Source: CAIMZW01 sp037130455 (GTDB lineage Bacteria; Actinomycetota; Actinomycetes; Nanopelagicales; Nanopelagicaceae). Taken from it: DNA of 30,628 nt. Positions 22,553 through 30,454 of this stretch are shown here, piece by piece (the first letter of the stretch is position 1; the number at the start of each line of letters is the position of its first letter). The stretch spans positions 1 to 30,628 of the forward strand of contig JBAXSZ010000014.1 in the NCBI GenBank assembly GCA_037130455.1, given 5' to 3'. A program made the position numbers and the translations under genes. The notes beneath the pieces are model-generated. The model was given only the letters and a program-made list of their open reading frames with translations, searched no databases and was not told the origin of the DNA.

Positions 22553-24933
22553 ATGGCAGCCGCCGCGTAGGTAACGATTCCTCTGTCGATACGTTTGAGG
22601 GCCTCAGAAACCACTGGAGCCAGATGAGGAGCTGCCGCCAATAATTGACGAAGCAAGTCAATAATCTGTTTCATCGATCTAACGAAATCCCCTACCGTCA
22701 ATTCAGTGCCTTTCAATATTGATGTCAATGAATGCCCATTTGCCCAGTTGTATGCAACCCAACAAAACCCCATATCCGGCTCACGCATTGGAATTAATCC
22801 AATATCGGCCTCCGACTCTTGAATAATATTCCACTTACGTACCGCTTGAAGTAATACTTCCTGAGTATTTCCTCGGGGTATCTTTGGAGTTTCTTCTTTC
22901 CTGGCTTCATAGAGAAAGGCCGACAGTACAGATACGAGTTCAGGTCCAGAAAGATCATTGAAGAGTTCGTGTCGGATCATTTCGGAAATCAGGAGATCTG
23001 TTTCGCTATAAATTTTGGAGAGTAATTTTCCCCATTGAGTGATCTCGCCCGATTCTATATATCCAAATTTTTCCAGCATTACCTGCACTAAGTCGAACTG
23101 TCTGGCAATGACATTTGTTCGATTATTCACTCGCTCTTTTAGTCCACGATTCTCTCGCTGCAACCGGTTAATTCGCGCGGTTAATAACGAGTGACTTTCA
23201 CGTTCAGAACAACCATGACATGGATGGGAACGCAACATTTTCCGCAGATCTATAATTTCTTCTTCCGCTTGCAATCGCTTTGGTTTGGTCTTCTTATTGA
23301 GCGATTTCTCCAAATCGGTCAGGCTGGCTCTGATATCGGAATACTCTAAAAAGTCGCCTAAGTGACACGAAATTTCTTGCGAGAGTTCGGATATGGCAAG
23401 ATCATTTCGCTTAATCTGTTTTGCCAACCCGACTACAGCTTTATCCGCTTGATATTGTGCAAACGATGATTCCAAAGAGGTGCGCGCCCGTTGGGCGCCA
23501 AATTGTGAAATTAAATTAATGGTCATGTTGTATGTAGGTTTGAACGAACTGCGCAGAGGATAAGTACGAGTTGATGCCAAGCCCGCAACTGATGCCGAAT
23601 CAATATCCTTAGTCCAGAGAATTACGGCATTTCCATCGATATCAATTCCTCGACGCCCGGCCCTTCCGGTCAGTTGGGTGTACTCCCCCGGTGTAATGGC
23701 AACGTGCGCCTCACCATTCCACTTAGTCAATTTCTCCAGCACGACGGTTTTTGCCGGCATATTTATTCCTAGTGCAAGCGTTTCCGTAGCAAAGACCGCC
23801 TTAACTAAACCTCGTTGAAAGAGAATTTCGACGGTTTCTTTAAAGGTAGGAAGCAATCCCGCATGGTGCGCTGCGACTCCCCGTTCCAAACCATCGGCCC
23901 ACTCGTAAAAACCCAAAACCACCAGATCCTCTTCGGGGATATTGGTGATGGCTTGCGAAATTACTTGCCTAATTTCTGAACGTTCCTCAGAGGTGGTGAG
24001 TTTCAAACCAGCGCTAAGACACTGATGTACCGCTGCGTCACATGCCTTCCGTGAAAATATGAAAGTGATAGCAGGCAAGAGGCCTTCGCGATCCAATTTG
24101 TCGATGACATCGGCTCTGCCTAAAGAGCGAATTGTCGGGGTTAGTTGCGAGTTATTCCGCCAATTACCTTTGCCTTGACGTGACGAGCCACCTTGGATCT
24201 TCACCTGCTTGTGCGATTCTCGTTCCAATCGCAAGATCTCTGGGTTGACCTTGCCTTCATGTACAAAGAGATCCAACAATCGATTTCCAAAAAGTACGTG
24301 CTGGTACAACGGCACAGGGCGAATTTCGGAAACAATAACCTGTGTATCTCCGCGAACAGTTTGTAACCAGTCCCCAAACTCCTCAGCATTGGAAACTGTT
24401 GCAGAGAGCGACACGACCTGAATACTTTCCGGCAAGTGAATCAATATCTCTTCCCAGACGGCACCTCGAAATTTATCAGCAAGGTAATGAACCTCGTCCA
24501 TGACGACATACTTCAGATTTCCCAAAGTATGTGAATTTGAATAAATCATGTTACGCAAAACTTCAGTAGTCATAATAACAATGGGCGCTTCGGAGTTAAT
24601 GCTGGTGTCTCCAGTTAACAGACCCACTTGGGATTCGCCGTAAATTTGACAGAGATCTTGGAATTTTTGATTGGAAAGAGCTTTGATTGGGGTTGTGTAG
24701 AAACATTTCATTCCTTGTTGAATTGCAAGATATGCCGCGAATTCACCGACGATGGTTTTTCCAGCGCCGGTAGGTGCTGCTACCAAAACCCCTTGACCAT
24801 CTTCCAAGGCATGACAACCAGAAACTTGGAAATCGTCTAAAGCGAATGGATAGCTGGCTGAAAAATTTTGAGTGTGCTTGTGTAAAGATTTGACTCTGTT
24901 GGCTGCATATTTCTCTGCTGGAGAGAGTGTCAT
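22549..24933 (-). CDS. helY: Ski2/Mtr4-like DEVH-box helicase HelY
   Basis: 794 residues from the ATG at 24933, 4 bases after the upstream stop; an ATG at 24969 would add 12 residues read from within the kinase-like gene. Motifs in order: Q-like FALDDFQVSGCHALE, Walker A AAPTGAGKT (52-60), TTPIKALSNQKF, DEVH box (146-149), LSAT, ATETLALGINMPAKTVV and TGRAGRRGID. The C-terminal half has a coiled insert with a CHGC motif and a DSHCT-type end (GFCWVAYNWANG). It belongs to the actinobacterial HelY group related to RNA-exosome helicases; an RNA-unwinding role in decay or processing is inferred. It is somewhat shorter than mycobacterial HelY (about 900 residues). Confidence 0.93.
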   Translation of the reverse strand: MTLSPAEKYAANRVKSLHKHTQNFSASYPFALDDFQVSGCHALEDGQGVLVAAPTGAGKTIVGEFAAYLAIQQGMKCFYTTPIKALSNQKFQDLCQIYGESQVGLLTGDTSINSEAPIVIMTTEVLRNMIYSNSHTLGNLKYVVMDEVHYLADKFRGAVWEEILIHLPESIQVVSLSATVSNAEEFGDWLQTVRGDTQVIVSEIRPVPLYQHVLFGNRLLDLFVHEGKVNPEILRLERESHKQVKIQGGSSRQGKGNWRNNSQLTPTIRSLGRADVIDKLDREGLLPAITFIFSRKACDAAVHQCLSAGLKLTTSEERSEIRQVISQAITNIPEEDLVVLGFYEWADGLERGVAAHHAGLLPTFKETVEILFQRGLVKAVFATETLALGINMPAKTVVLEKLTKWNGEAHVAITPGEYTQLTGRAGRRGIDIDGNAVILWTKDIDSASVAGLASTRTYPLRSSFKPTYNMTINLISQFGAQRARTSLESSFAQYQADKAVVGLAKQIKRNDLAISELSQEISCHLGDFLEYSDIRASLTDLEKSLNKKTKPKRLQAEEEIIDLRKMLRSHPCHGCSERESHSLLTARINRLQRENRGLKERVNNRTNVIARQFDLVQVMLEKFGYIESGEITQWGKLLSKIYSETDLLISEMIRHELFNDLSGPELVSVLSAFLYEARKEETPKIPRGNTQEVLLQAVRKWNIIQESEADIGLIPMREPDMGFCWVAYNWANGHSLTSILKGTELTVGDFVRSMKQIIDLLRQLLAAAPHLAPVVSEALKRIDRGIVTYAAAAI

Positions 24934-24937
24934 ATCG

Positions 24938-25819
24938 TTATTTGACCCAGGTAAGAAGGCTTCTGCCAACCGTTTCTACATGAATAGGCAAATCACCGAA
25001 ATCTTCACCATCTGCATAAACCTTGGCATTGGCACGAATCGTGAGTTCCTTGGCCCTGAATATTTCTACTTGTGGATGTGTGATGTGAGTTCCTTTAAAA
25101 ACCTTGGGAAAAACGGCGATGAATTCAAGCTTCGGTAACGGTCTTAGGATCAAGATATCAAACATTCCGTCATAACGATCGGCATGTGGGCACACTTGCA
25201 TACCACCGCCGTAGGTAGGACCATTTGCTACCGCTACCAGCATGGCCTTGGTGTTGATTTCACGACCGTCGGCAACGATGTTGTATTGGACCGGGTTGAA
25301 TCTGGGCAACTTCATTATTGTTGCAACGTTATATTTCATTTTCCCTTTGAGCCGAGTGAATTGATTTGCTCGCTCGTTGACAACTGAATCAAACCCGGTG
25401 CTGAGGATTTGCCCAAACCATTTCACCGAATGCGGAGCCGAAACCCGTCCTAAATCAATTGCTGTAGATTGCTCCAGAAACATCAATTCACATAGTTGTT
25501 GGGGATTGAGTGGAAAAGTTCCGGAAGTTCTGGCAAAGTCATTTCCGGTTCCAGCCGCAAGTACCGCAAGAGGAATCTTAGTTTGCGCCAATACTTGAAT
25601 GACGTTATTGATTAACCCATCTCCCCCAACGACTACTACCGCCTCAATATTTTGGCTGGCGATAGCATTTCTTAATCTCGCGATGCTGTCGGCGGCGCTG
25701 GTCCCACAGATATCAACGCATTCGATCTTTTTAGTTAATGCTGCCTTCTTGAACTCGTGAGCAAGGTTCAATCCGTTGCGCTTTCCTGAATACGGATTTA
25801 TTACAATTGCCCAGACCAT
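24938..25819 (-). CDS. Diacylglycerol kinase-like lipid kinase
   Basis: 293 residues. The DAGK/sphingosine-kinase catalytic fold is visible: NPYSGK at 8-13, the nucleotide loop GGDGLINNV at 65-73, and GTGNDFAR at 90-97. The C-terminal part has YGGGMQVCPHADRYDGMFD, the usual second-domain motif. It should phosphorylate diacylglycerol or a related lipid at the membrane. The usual GGDGTxNEV loop is altered (T to L, E to N), so substrate or activity may differ. It begins 2 bases after tatC and ends 4 bases before helY, within the same operon. Confidence 0.87.
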   Translation of the reverse strand: MVWAIVINPYSGKRNGLNLAHEFKKAALTKKIECVDICGTSAADSIARLRNAIASQNIEAVVVVGGDGLINNVIQVLAQTKIPLAVLAAGTGNDFARTSGTFPLNPQQLCELMFLEQSTAIDLGRVSAPHSVKWFGQILSTGFDSVVNERANQFTRLKGKMKYNVATIMKLPRFNPVQYNIVADGREINTKAMLVAVANGPTYGGGMQVCPHADRYDGMFDILILRPLPKLEFIAVFPKVFKGTHITHPQVEIFRAKELTIRANAKVYADGEDFGDLPIHVETVGRSLLTWVK

Positions 25820-25821
25820 GA

Positions 25822-26649
25822 CTAATCCTGATCGTCGTCGATCGGAGTGGCGTCTTCGACGACAGAACTCTCCGAATCATCAATCTGAACTTTGGATTTT
25901 CCTCGACGGCGGTCTACCAATAAAGCAATTCCGCCAGCCGCAAAATAGAAAGCAATTAGCGGCAACGCCAGAAGGGACATGGTTACTGGGTCACCAGTCG
26001 GAGTGAATGCAGCCGTGAACAGCGCAATACCAAATATGGCAAATCGCCATGGTTTAAGAATCCCTTTGCCCGAAACAACTCCTGCCAGATTGAGCGCGAC
26101 CAGGAACACAGGAAGCTCAAATGCGCCGCCAAAAAGTAAAATTACTCGCAAAACGAAATCCAAATAGTCGTCGAACTTGACCAGGTTCGCTAAAGAGTTA
26201 GGGGTGAATCCGAGCAAAACACGTACAGCGACTGGCAGAATCACATAACCAAGAGTTGCGCCTAATGCGAAAAATGGTGTGGCCACGATGATGAAAATGA
26301 TGGAACGACGCTTCTCTTTTTTATGCAGGCCTGGCGCAATAAAGGCCCAGAGCTGATAGATCCAAAAAGGAGCCGAAACAATAACGCCGACAAGCAGGGA
26401 AACTTTTATCTGTAAATTCAACGGCCCAAGTACGCCATTGATATATAAGGTTCCACAATGCGTGGCTCCGCTTTTTTTGGCAGCTTTCAGATCACAAACA
26501 GGCGCGGCTAGCGTGTTGATTATGTTGGTATAGAAAAACCAACCGATTCCAGAAGTAACCAGAATTGCTGCTGCGGCGCGTACAACTCGCTTTCGAAGAT
26601 CCCTAAAGTGATCCAGAAGCGGCATTCGACCGCCCTCTTGGGCGCCCAT
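25822..26649 (-). CDS. tatC: Sec-independent translocase subunit TatC
   Basis: 275 residues with six predicted membrane helices. The N-terminal signature MPLLDHFRDLRKRVVRAA is the twin-arginine signal recognition region, and FWIYQLWAFIAPGLHKKEKR is a conserved loop. The C-terminal tail (about 30 residues) is acidic and cytoplasmic. The first outer loop contains two cysteines, 14 positions apart counting both (CDL...THC), which may form a disulphide. TatC binds Tat signal peptides and works with TatA, encoded 8 bases upstream. tatB is not present in the window. The order pafC-tatA-tatC-helY is conserved in actinobacteria; here the kinase-like gene sits between tatC and helY. Confidence 0.96.
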   Translation of the reverse strand: MGAQEGGRMPLLDHFRDLRKRVVRAAAAILVTSGIGWFFYTNIINTLAAPVCDLKAAKKSGATHCGTLYINGVLGPLNLQIKVSLLVGVIVSAPFWIYQLWAFIAPGLHKKEKRRSIIFIIVATPFFALGATLGYVILPVAVRVLLGFTPNSLANLVKFDDYLDFVLRVILLFGGAFELPVFLVALNLAGVVSGKGILKPWRFAIFGIALFTAAFTPTGDPVTMSLLALPLIAFYFAAGGIALLVDRRRGKSKVQIDDSESSVVEDATPIDDDQD

Positions 26650-26657
26650 AGTGGTGC

Positions 26658-26852
26658 TTAGTTGCTTGGAGGGGTGTCGCCAGATTCAGGCGTAGCCTTC
26701 TTCTCATCTGGGTTGAGTTCCTTCATCTCGCTTTTGAAGATGCGAAGTGAACGACCAATGGAGCGAGCCGAGTCGGGAAGTCGCTTAGCGCCAAAGAGCA
26801 GCACAAGAACGAGCAAGAGCAGGAGAATATGGCTGGGCTCTCTAAGAAACAT
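26658..26852 (-). CDS. tatA: Sec-independent translocase subunit TatA
   Basis: 64 residues. A single N-terminal membrane helix (about 6-21, ILLLLLVLVLLFGAKRLPD) is followed by an amphipathic helix (ARSIGRSLRIFKSEMKE) and a short acidic, proline-containing tail. The FGAKRLPD hinge is the TatA hallmark. It forms the pore-like assembly for export of folded proteins. An AGGAAG lies 6 bases before the ATG. Its 95-base distance from pafC suggests it may have its own promoter; a TAGTAT (26888-26893, minus strand) is a weak -10 candidate. Confidence 0.94.
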   Translation of the reverse strand: MFLREPSHILLLLLVLVLLFGAKRLPDSARSIGRSLRIFKSEMKELNPDEKKATPESGDTPPSN

Positions 26853-26909
26853 GAAAACTTCCTATCCGTGAGTCTGGTGGAGAGATACTACAACGAGGAA
26901 GCGGAATTG

Positions 26910-26937
26910 CCCCATTAAAGGCCCATTTTTCGCCCAT
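26910..26937. repeat. Three CCCAT repeats with exact 11-base spacing
   Basis: In the pafC-tatA gap, CCCAT begins at 26911, 26922 and 26933 (read on the other strand, ATGGG). Two copies extend to GCCCAT. The exact 11-base period places all copies on one face of the helix. They lie upstream of tatA and could be a binding site for a regulator that contacts the DNA in tandem. Confidence 0.38.
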
Positions 26938-26947
26938 CAATCGCAGA

Positions 26948-27907
26948 TCACTCCTGATAATAAGCCAAAGCCTGGGCCGCCCTATTTTTCAGGGATTCAA
27001 CCAAGGAATCCGGGGAAACCACCCGAATCGCACTGCCGTAGCCCAGCATTGCTCGAATCAACCACTCCGGATTTACTATCGAAGTCTGGACCACGGTGAT
27101 CTCCGGGGTGGCGGACAGGACTTGTAAAACCGCAGCGTTCTCCTCCAAGAAATTTCGGGCTTGGGCGGATATTTCCAAAATCGGCAGCTCGTGATCTAGA
27201 TCCGTCGCTCCAACCACAGTTTGGTCCGTTACAAATTCAAATTCTTTATCATTTGCCGCGGACGGATCCAGCAGCGAGCAAGAAGTTACCCGATCTAGTC
27301 GGAAAGTTCGTTCTGCATGTGCCAGGTAGCAATAACCCTCGAGATAGACCATCCCATTTTCCAAATACAGCCGAGATGGGCGAATTACCCGCTGTGAAAT
27401 CTCATCTCTATTTCCACTTATGTAATCAATCTGAATTTTTCCATGAGTTGTTATCGATGATTCAATCAGTGTGAGAAATGGCGAGGGTGGAAAGGCCATC
27501 TGATTCGAGGCAATATTTAAGTCGGTGGATTTAACAGCGATTGCCAATCGATTTCTTAATCCAAGGATTTCCTTAAGAAGTGGATCTTGGGGATCTCGTA
27601 ACTTTGCCAAGCCATCCAGGCTAAGGATCAAGGAGAGAACTTCTCGGCGCGTCAATTTGCGGGGACGATCCAAAGTTTGCGGTTGGATTACCGAGACGTA
27701 TCCAGATTCGAAAGATAAATCAATAAGCTCAAGGGGCGTATAGCCTGGTAGACCACATACGAAGAGCATATTCAAATCTTTAGTGATCTCTTTAGGGGTG
27801 GTATGGAATTCTTGGGCTAGCTCTTCCACAGAGAGACCATCATGTTCCATGATAAAGGGAATAAGGTCCAGCGCTCGCGCGGCTCTTGTAAGTGCCGTCT
27901 CATTCAT
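26948..27907 (-). CDS. pafC: WYL-domain transcriptional regulator PafC
   Basis: 319 residues. An N-terminal helix-turn-helix (about 8-60, ALDLIPFIMEHDGLSVEELA) is followed by a middle helical part with LTRREVLSLILSLDGLAKL and a WYL domain (IRPSRLYLENGMVYLEGYC, then RTFRLDRV). A WCX-type end follows. In mycobacteria PafB and PafC form a heterodimer activating the LexA-independent DNA-damage regulon (including recA). Its start overlaps the pafB stop by 4 bases (ATGA), so equal production is expected. Confidence 0.93.
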   Translation of the reverse strand: MNETALTRAARALDLIPFIMEHDGLSVEELAQEFHTTPKEITKDLNMLFVCGLPGYTPLELIDLSFESGYVSVIQPQTLDRPRKLTRREVLSLILSLDGLAKLRDPQDPLLKEILGLRNRLAIAVKSTDLNIASNQMAFPPSPFLTLIESSITTHGKIQIDYISGNRDEISQRVIRPSRLYLENGMVYLEGYCYLAHAERTFRLDRVTSCSLLDPSAANDKEFEFVTDQTVVGATDLDHELPILEISAQARNFLEENAAVLQVLSATPEITVVQTSIVNPEWLIRAMLGYGSAIRVVSPDSLVESLKNRAAQALAYYQE

Positions 27908-28839
27908 GAGAGCACCTCATTCAACCGAGCTTTGACTTTAGCTACTAGTTCAGCAGGTCCCTGAACTCTTGCATCTGGACCGAACCACAGGATGCGACGA
28001 ACGAAAATTTCAGAATCATAAAAATTCACATCGATGGAATCCCACTCATCATCGATGCTCGTGGCAACTGATTCATTTCGCAGTGCCAGACATTTTCCTT
28101 TTCGGATTAAGACTTGAGCAATCGACATCGGTTCCTGCGCAAGTGCGCGCAAGTGTTCTTCAATTCTGAAATCATCAGGAACCTGAAAAGAATTAGCTCT
28201 GCCCGCTACTGAAACCTTGCCATTCATGCGAGAAGTTTTGAATACCCGAATTGCATTTCGATCCAGATCGAAGCCCACGAGATACCAGAATCCGCCACGT
28301 AATGAGAGCCCGTAGGGCCGGACTCGGCGTTGTGGTAACGAGGCCGATGCATAGTCAAATTCTAAAGTTTGACGATTTTCCAGCGCATCCCACAGGAGAT
28401 CGAAGTTAGTTCCTGGATTGTCGAATCGAACCCAACCTAGACCAAGCTCTTCAGATTCCAGTGGTATTCCCAGTGAACGAAGTTTACGAAATGCACTCTG
28501 TGAACTTTCGGAGAGAGTGGAACTTTGCCATGAGGAGGCGGCAATGGAAATTAGGGCTAAATCGCGCGGACTCAAGTCGTCCAATTCAAGCCCGTAATTG
28601 TCCGGCTTTATTCGATAGCCCAGCTCGTCTTCAAAATATGGATCGATTTGACCAACTTCTATCTCAATTCCGATGGAACGTAAATCGTCTTTATCTCGTT
28701 CGAACATTCGCTCCTTGGAATCCGGTTGACCGCTGTAACCGTCTACGGAAGAAAAAATCTCGTTCTTAGTTAGATAGCGTTTAGTCGCCAGCAACGCCAT
28801 GGTCAGATTCAATAGGCGTTCGGCTTTTGGGTCTGACAT
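27904..28839 (-). CDS. pafB: WYL-domain transcriptional regulator PafB
   Basis: 311 residues. It opens with RLLNLTMALLATKRYLTKNE, a winged-helix, followed by MFERDKDDLRSIGIEIEVGQ and DELGYRI, typical of PafB. The WYL domain contains VRPYGLSLRGGFWYLVGFD and AIRVFKTSRM. A WCX-like C-terminus follows. Partner of PafC in the next gene. The name reflects linkage to the proteasome accessory factor gene pafA in other actinobacteria, but pafA is not adjacent here. First gene of the leftward block and divergent from the FKBP lipoprotein. Confidence 0.93.
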   Translation of the reverse strand: MSDPKAERLLNLTMALLATKRYLTKNEIFSSVDGYSGQPDSKERMFERDKDDLRSIGIEIEVGQIDPYFEDELGYRIKPDNYGLELDDLSPRDLALISIAASSWQSSTLSESSQSAFRKLRSLGIPLESEELGLGWVRFDNPGTNFDLLWDALENRQTLEFDYASASLPQRRVRPYGLSLRGGFWYLVGFDLDRNAIRVFKTSRMNGKVSVAGRANSFQVPDDFRIEEHLRALAQEPMSIAQVLIRKGKCLALRNESVATSIDDEWDSIDVNFYDSEIFVRRILWFGPDARVQGPAELVAKVKARLNEVLS

Positions 28840-28845
28840 GGACCA

Positions 28846-28851
28846 AGGATA
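28846..28851 (-). promoter_or_regulatory. -10 element of pafB (leaderless)
   Basis: On the minus strand TATCCT fits TANNNT and ends exactly 6 bases before the pafB ATG. No ribosome binding site is present. No strong -35 was found upstream, so control by an activator is possible. Confidence 0.42.
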
Positions 28852-28941
28852 TGGGGTTTCATTGATTTGGTACTCTTACCGCAGGTACGAGGAGAGTCTT
28901 TATTCGACCTCCTTGCGAATCTATATCAAAGGGGATCAAAC

Positions 28942-29532
28942 ATGACTTTTGCCAAGAAGCCAGTGATGGTTATTGCCTTCGCTTTTGCATCGGTGCTGCT
29001 TCTCGCAGGATGCACCACCGACGGCGGCATTAGCGCTGCTGACCCTGCAGCTACTACCGACTCTTCTTCCAATGGAGCAACCGTGAGCCCTTCTGAATCC
29101 GCAACCCCAACTCCTGCCCAAACTCCAGTAACTTCGGGCGCTACTGTCATGCCGACAGTTTCAGGTGAACCAGGCAAGGCACCTACTCTGACCGCTCCCT
29201 CGGGAACTCCCCCGACAACTCTGGTCACCAAGGATATTTTTGTTGGAACCGGCGCTGCCGCAACAACAGCATCAACTTTGACGGTGCAATACACCTTGAT
29301 GGCCTGGTCCACCGGCCAGGTTGTTGAGACCTCTTGGACTTCGCAAGCCGCAACCTTTCCACTTTCAGGAGTGATTACGGGCTGGCAAAAAGGCATCCCT
29401 GGCATGAAAGTTGGCGGTCGACGACTCTTGGTAATCCCACCAGCCGATGGCTACGGCTCAACTGGTGCTGGTTCTTCCATTAAGCCCAATGAAACCCTGA
29501 TCTTCGTTGTCGACGTTCTAGCGATTAAGTAG
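28942..29532 (+). CDS. FKBP-type peptidyl-prolyl isomerase lipoprotein
   Basis: 196 residues from the ATG at 28942, preceded by AAAGGGGA about 7 bases upstream; the frame opens earlier (28867), but the signal peptide starts here. A lipoprotein signal peptide ends in the lipobox LLAGC with acylated Cys24. A Ser/Thr/Pro/Ala-rich linker runs to about residue 90. The FKBP domain follows: LTVQYTLMAWSTGQVVETSW, VITGWQKGIPGMKVGGRRLL, IPPADGYG and NETLIFVVDVLAI. It would fold exported proteins at the outer face of the membrane. Similar FKBP genes lie near pafBC in other actinobacteria (recalled). It converges with trmI 9 bases downstream. Confidence 0.92.
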   Translation: MTFAKKPVMVIAFAFASVLLLAGCTTDGGISAADPAATTDSSSNGATVSPSESATPTPAQTPVTSGATVMPTVSGEPGKAPTLTAPSGTPPTTLVTKDIFVGTGAAATTASTLTVQYTLMAWSTGQVVETSWTSQAATFPLSGVITGWQKGIPGMKVGGRRLLVIPPADGYGSTGAGSSIKPNETLIFVVDVLAIK

Positions 29533-29541
29533 GTTTTATTC

Positions 29542-30411
29542 TTAACTTTCGCTTTCATTGAGACCATAGGAACCCTTCGATGGTCTACGACGTCTGGCTG
29601 GCGCAATCACGCCTGGAGCTAAACGCCTAGTCATGATCAGAAAGCCGGTGTGCCCAATCATTCGATGCTGGGGGCGAACCGCTAACCCTTCATGATGCCA
29701 TCCGCGGATGAGGGACTCATTGCTCTCTGGCTCGGTAAATCCGCCATGTGCCTTTATCGCTTCGGCCGTTGCGGAAAGTTGTGTGGTAGTTGCAACATAG
29801 GCTAGGAAGACTCCACCGGATTCCAATACATCTGCCGCCATCTCGATACATTCCCACGGTGCCAGCATGTCTAGGACAACGCGATCATATTTTTGTTGAT
29901 GGAGCGCCTCTTGGACGGCGCCAACCGTCAATGACCAATTGGTGGGAACATCTCCGAAATAATTAGTGATGTTCTTCTTGGCAATAACCGCGAATTCATC
30001 TCGCTTTTCAAAAGAATCTACAAATCCATCAGGCCCGACAGCACGAAGAAGAGAAATCGTTAGCGCCCCTGAGCCAACGCCGGCTTCCAAGACTCGTAGC
30101 CCAGGAGCAACATCGGCAAAACCCAGAATGAATGCGGCATCTTTTGGATAAACGATGGTGGCGCCACGAGGCATTGCCAGAACATAATCGGCCAAAAGTG
30201 GACGAAATGCTAAGAATTTCAAACCGCCGGTGGTTTCAACTACTGAACCCTCCGGCAACCCGATGACTCCATTATGTTCTAACCAACCATTGTGGGTATG
30301 CCACTCATTGTTAACTTGCAACGTGATCGTATGCATTTTTCCTCTGGCGTCGGTCAATTGGACTCGATCCCCCGCGACAAAAGCTCCGGTGCGTTTCTGT
30401 GACATGCTCAT
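29542..30411 (-). CDS. trmI: tRNA (adenine-58-N1)-methyltransferase TrmI
   Basis: 289 residues. An N-terminal beta-rich domain is followed by a SAM-dependent methyltransferase domain with motif I VLEAGVGSGALTISLLRAVG and VVLDMLAPWE, the TrmI/Rv2118c pattern. It methylates A58 in the T loop of tRNAs. The C-terminus is basic (PARRRRPSKGSYGL). Two ATGs are close together (30411 and 30405); the upstream one fits the -10 hexamer spacing seen in several genes here. In many actinobacteria this gene stands just before the proteasome cluster. Confidence 0.94.
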   Translation of the reverse strand: MSMSQKRTGAFVAGDRVQLTDARGKMHTITLQVNNEWHTHNGWLEHNGVIGLPEGSVVETTGGLKFLAFRPLLADYVLAMPRGATIVYPKDAAFILGFADVAPGLRVLEAGVGSGALTISLLRAVGPDGFVDSFEKRDEFAVIAKKNITNYFGDVPTNWSLTVGAVQEALHQQKYDRVVLDMLAPWECIEMAADVLESGGVFLAYVATTTQLSATAEAIKAHGGFTEPESNESLIRGWHHEGLAVRPQHRMIGHTGFLIMTRRLAPGVIAPARRRRPSKGSYGLNESES

Positions 30412-30417
30412 TGTCCA

Positions 30418-30423
30418 ATTCTA
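30418..30423 (-). promoter_or_regulatory. -10 element of trmI (leaderless)
   Basis: On the minus strand TAGAAT, one mismatch from TATAAT, ends exactly 6 bases before the ATG at 30411. No Shine-Dalgarno sequence precedes that ATG. This supports 30411 as the start and a leaderless transcript. Confidence 0.48.
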
Positions 30424-30454
30424 CTTAATGGATGCGATCACACATGGGGCTAAA

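Noticed and set aside
28926..29405. 159-residue minus-strand frame opposite the FKBP lipoprotein
   Set aside because: Valine/alanine-rich shadow of the Ser/Thr/Pro linker and FKBP domain on the plus strand.
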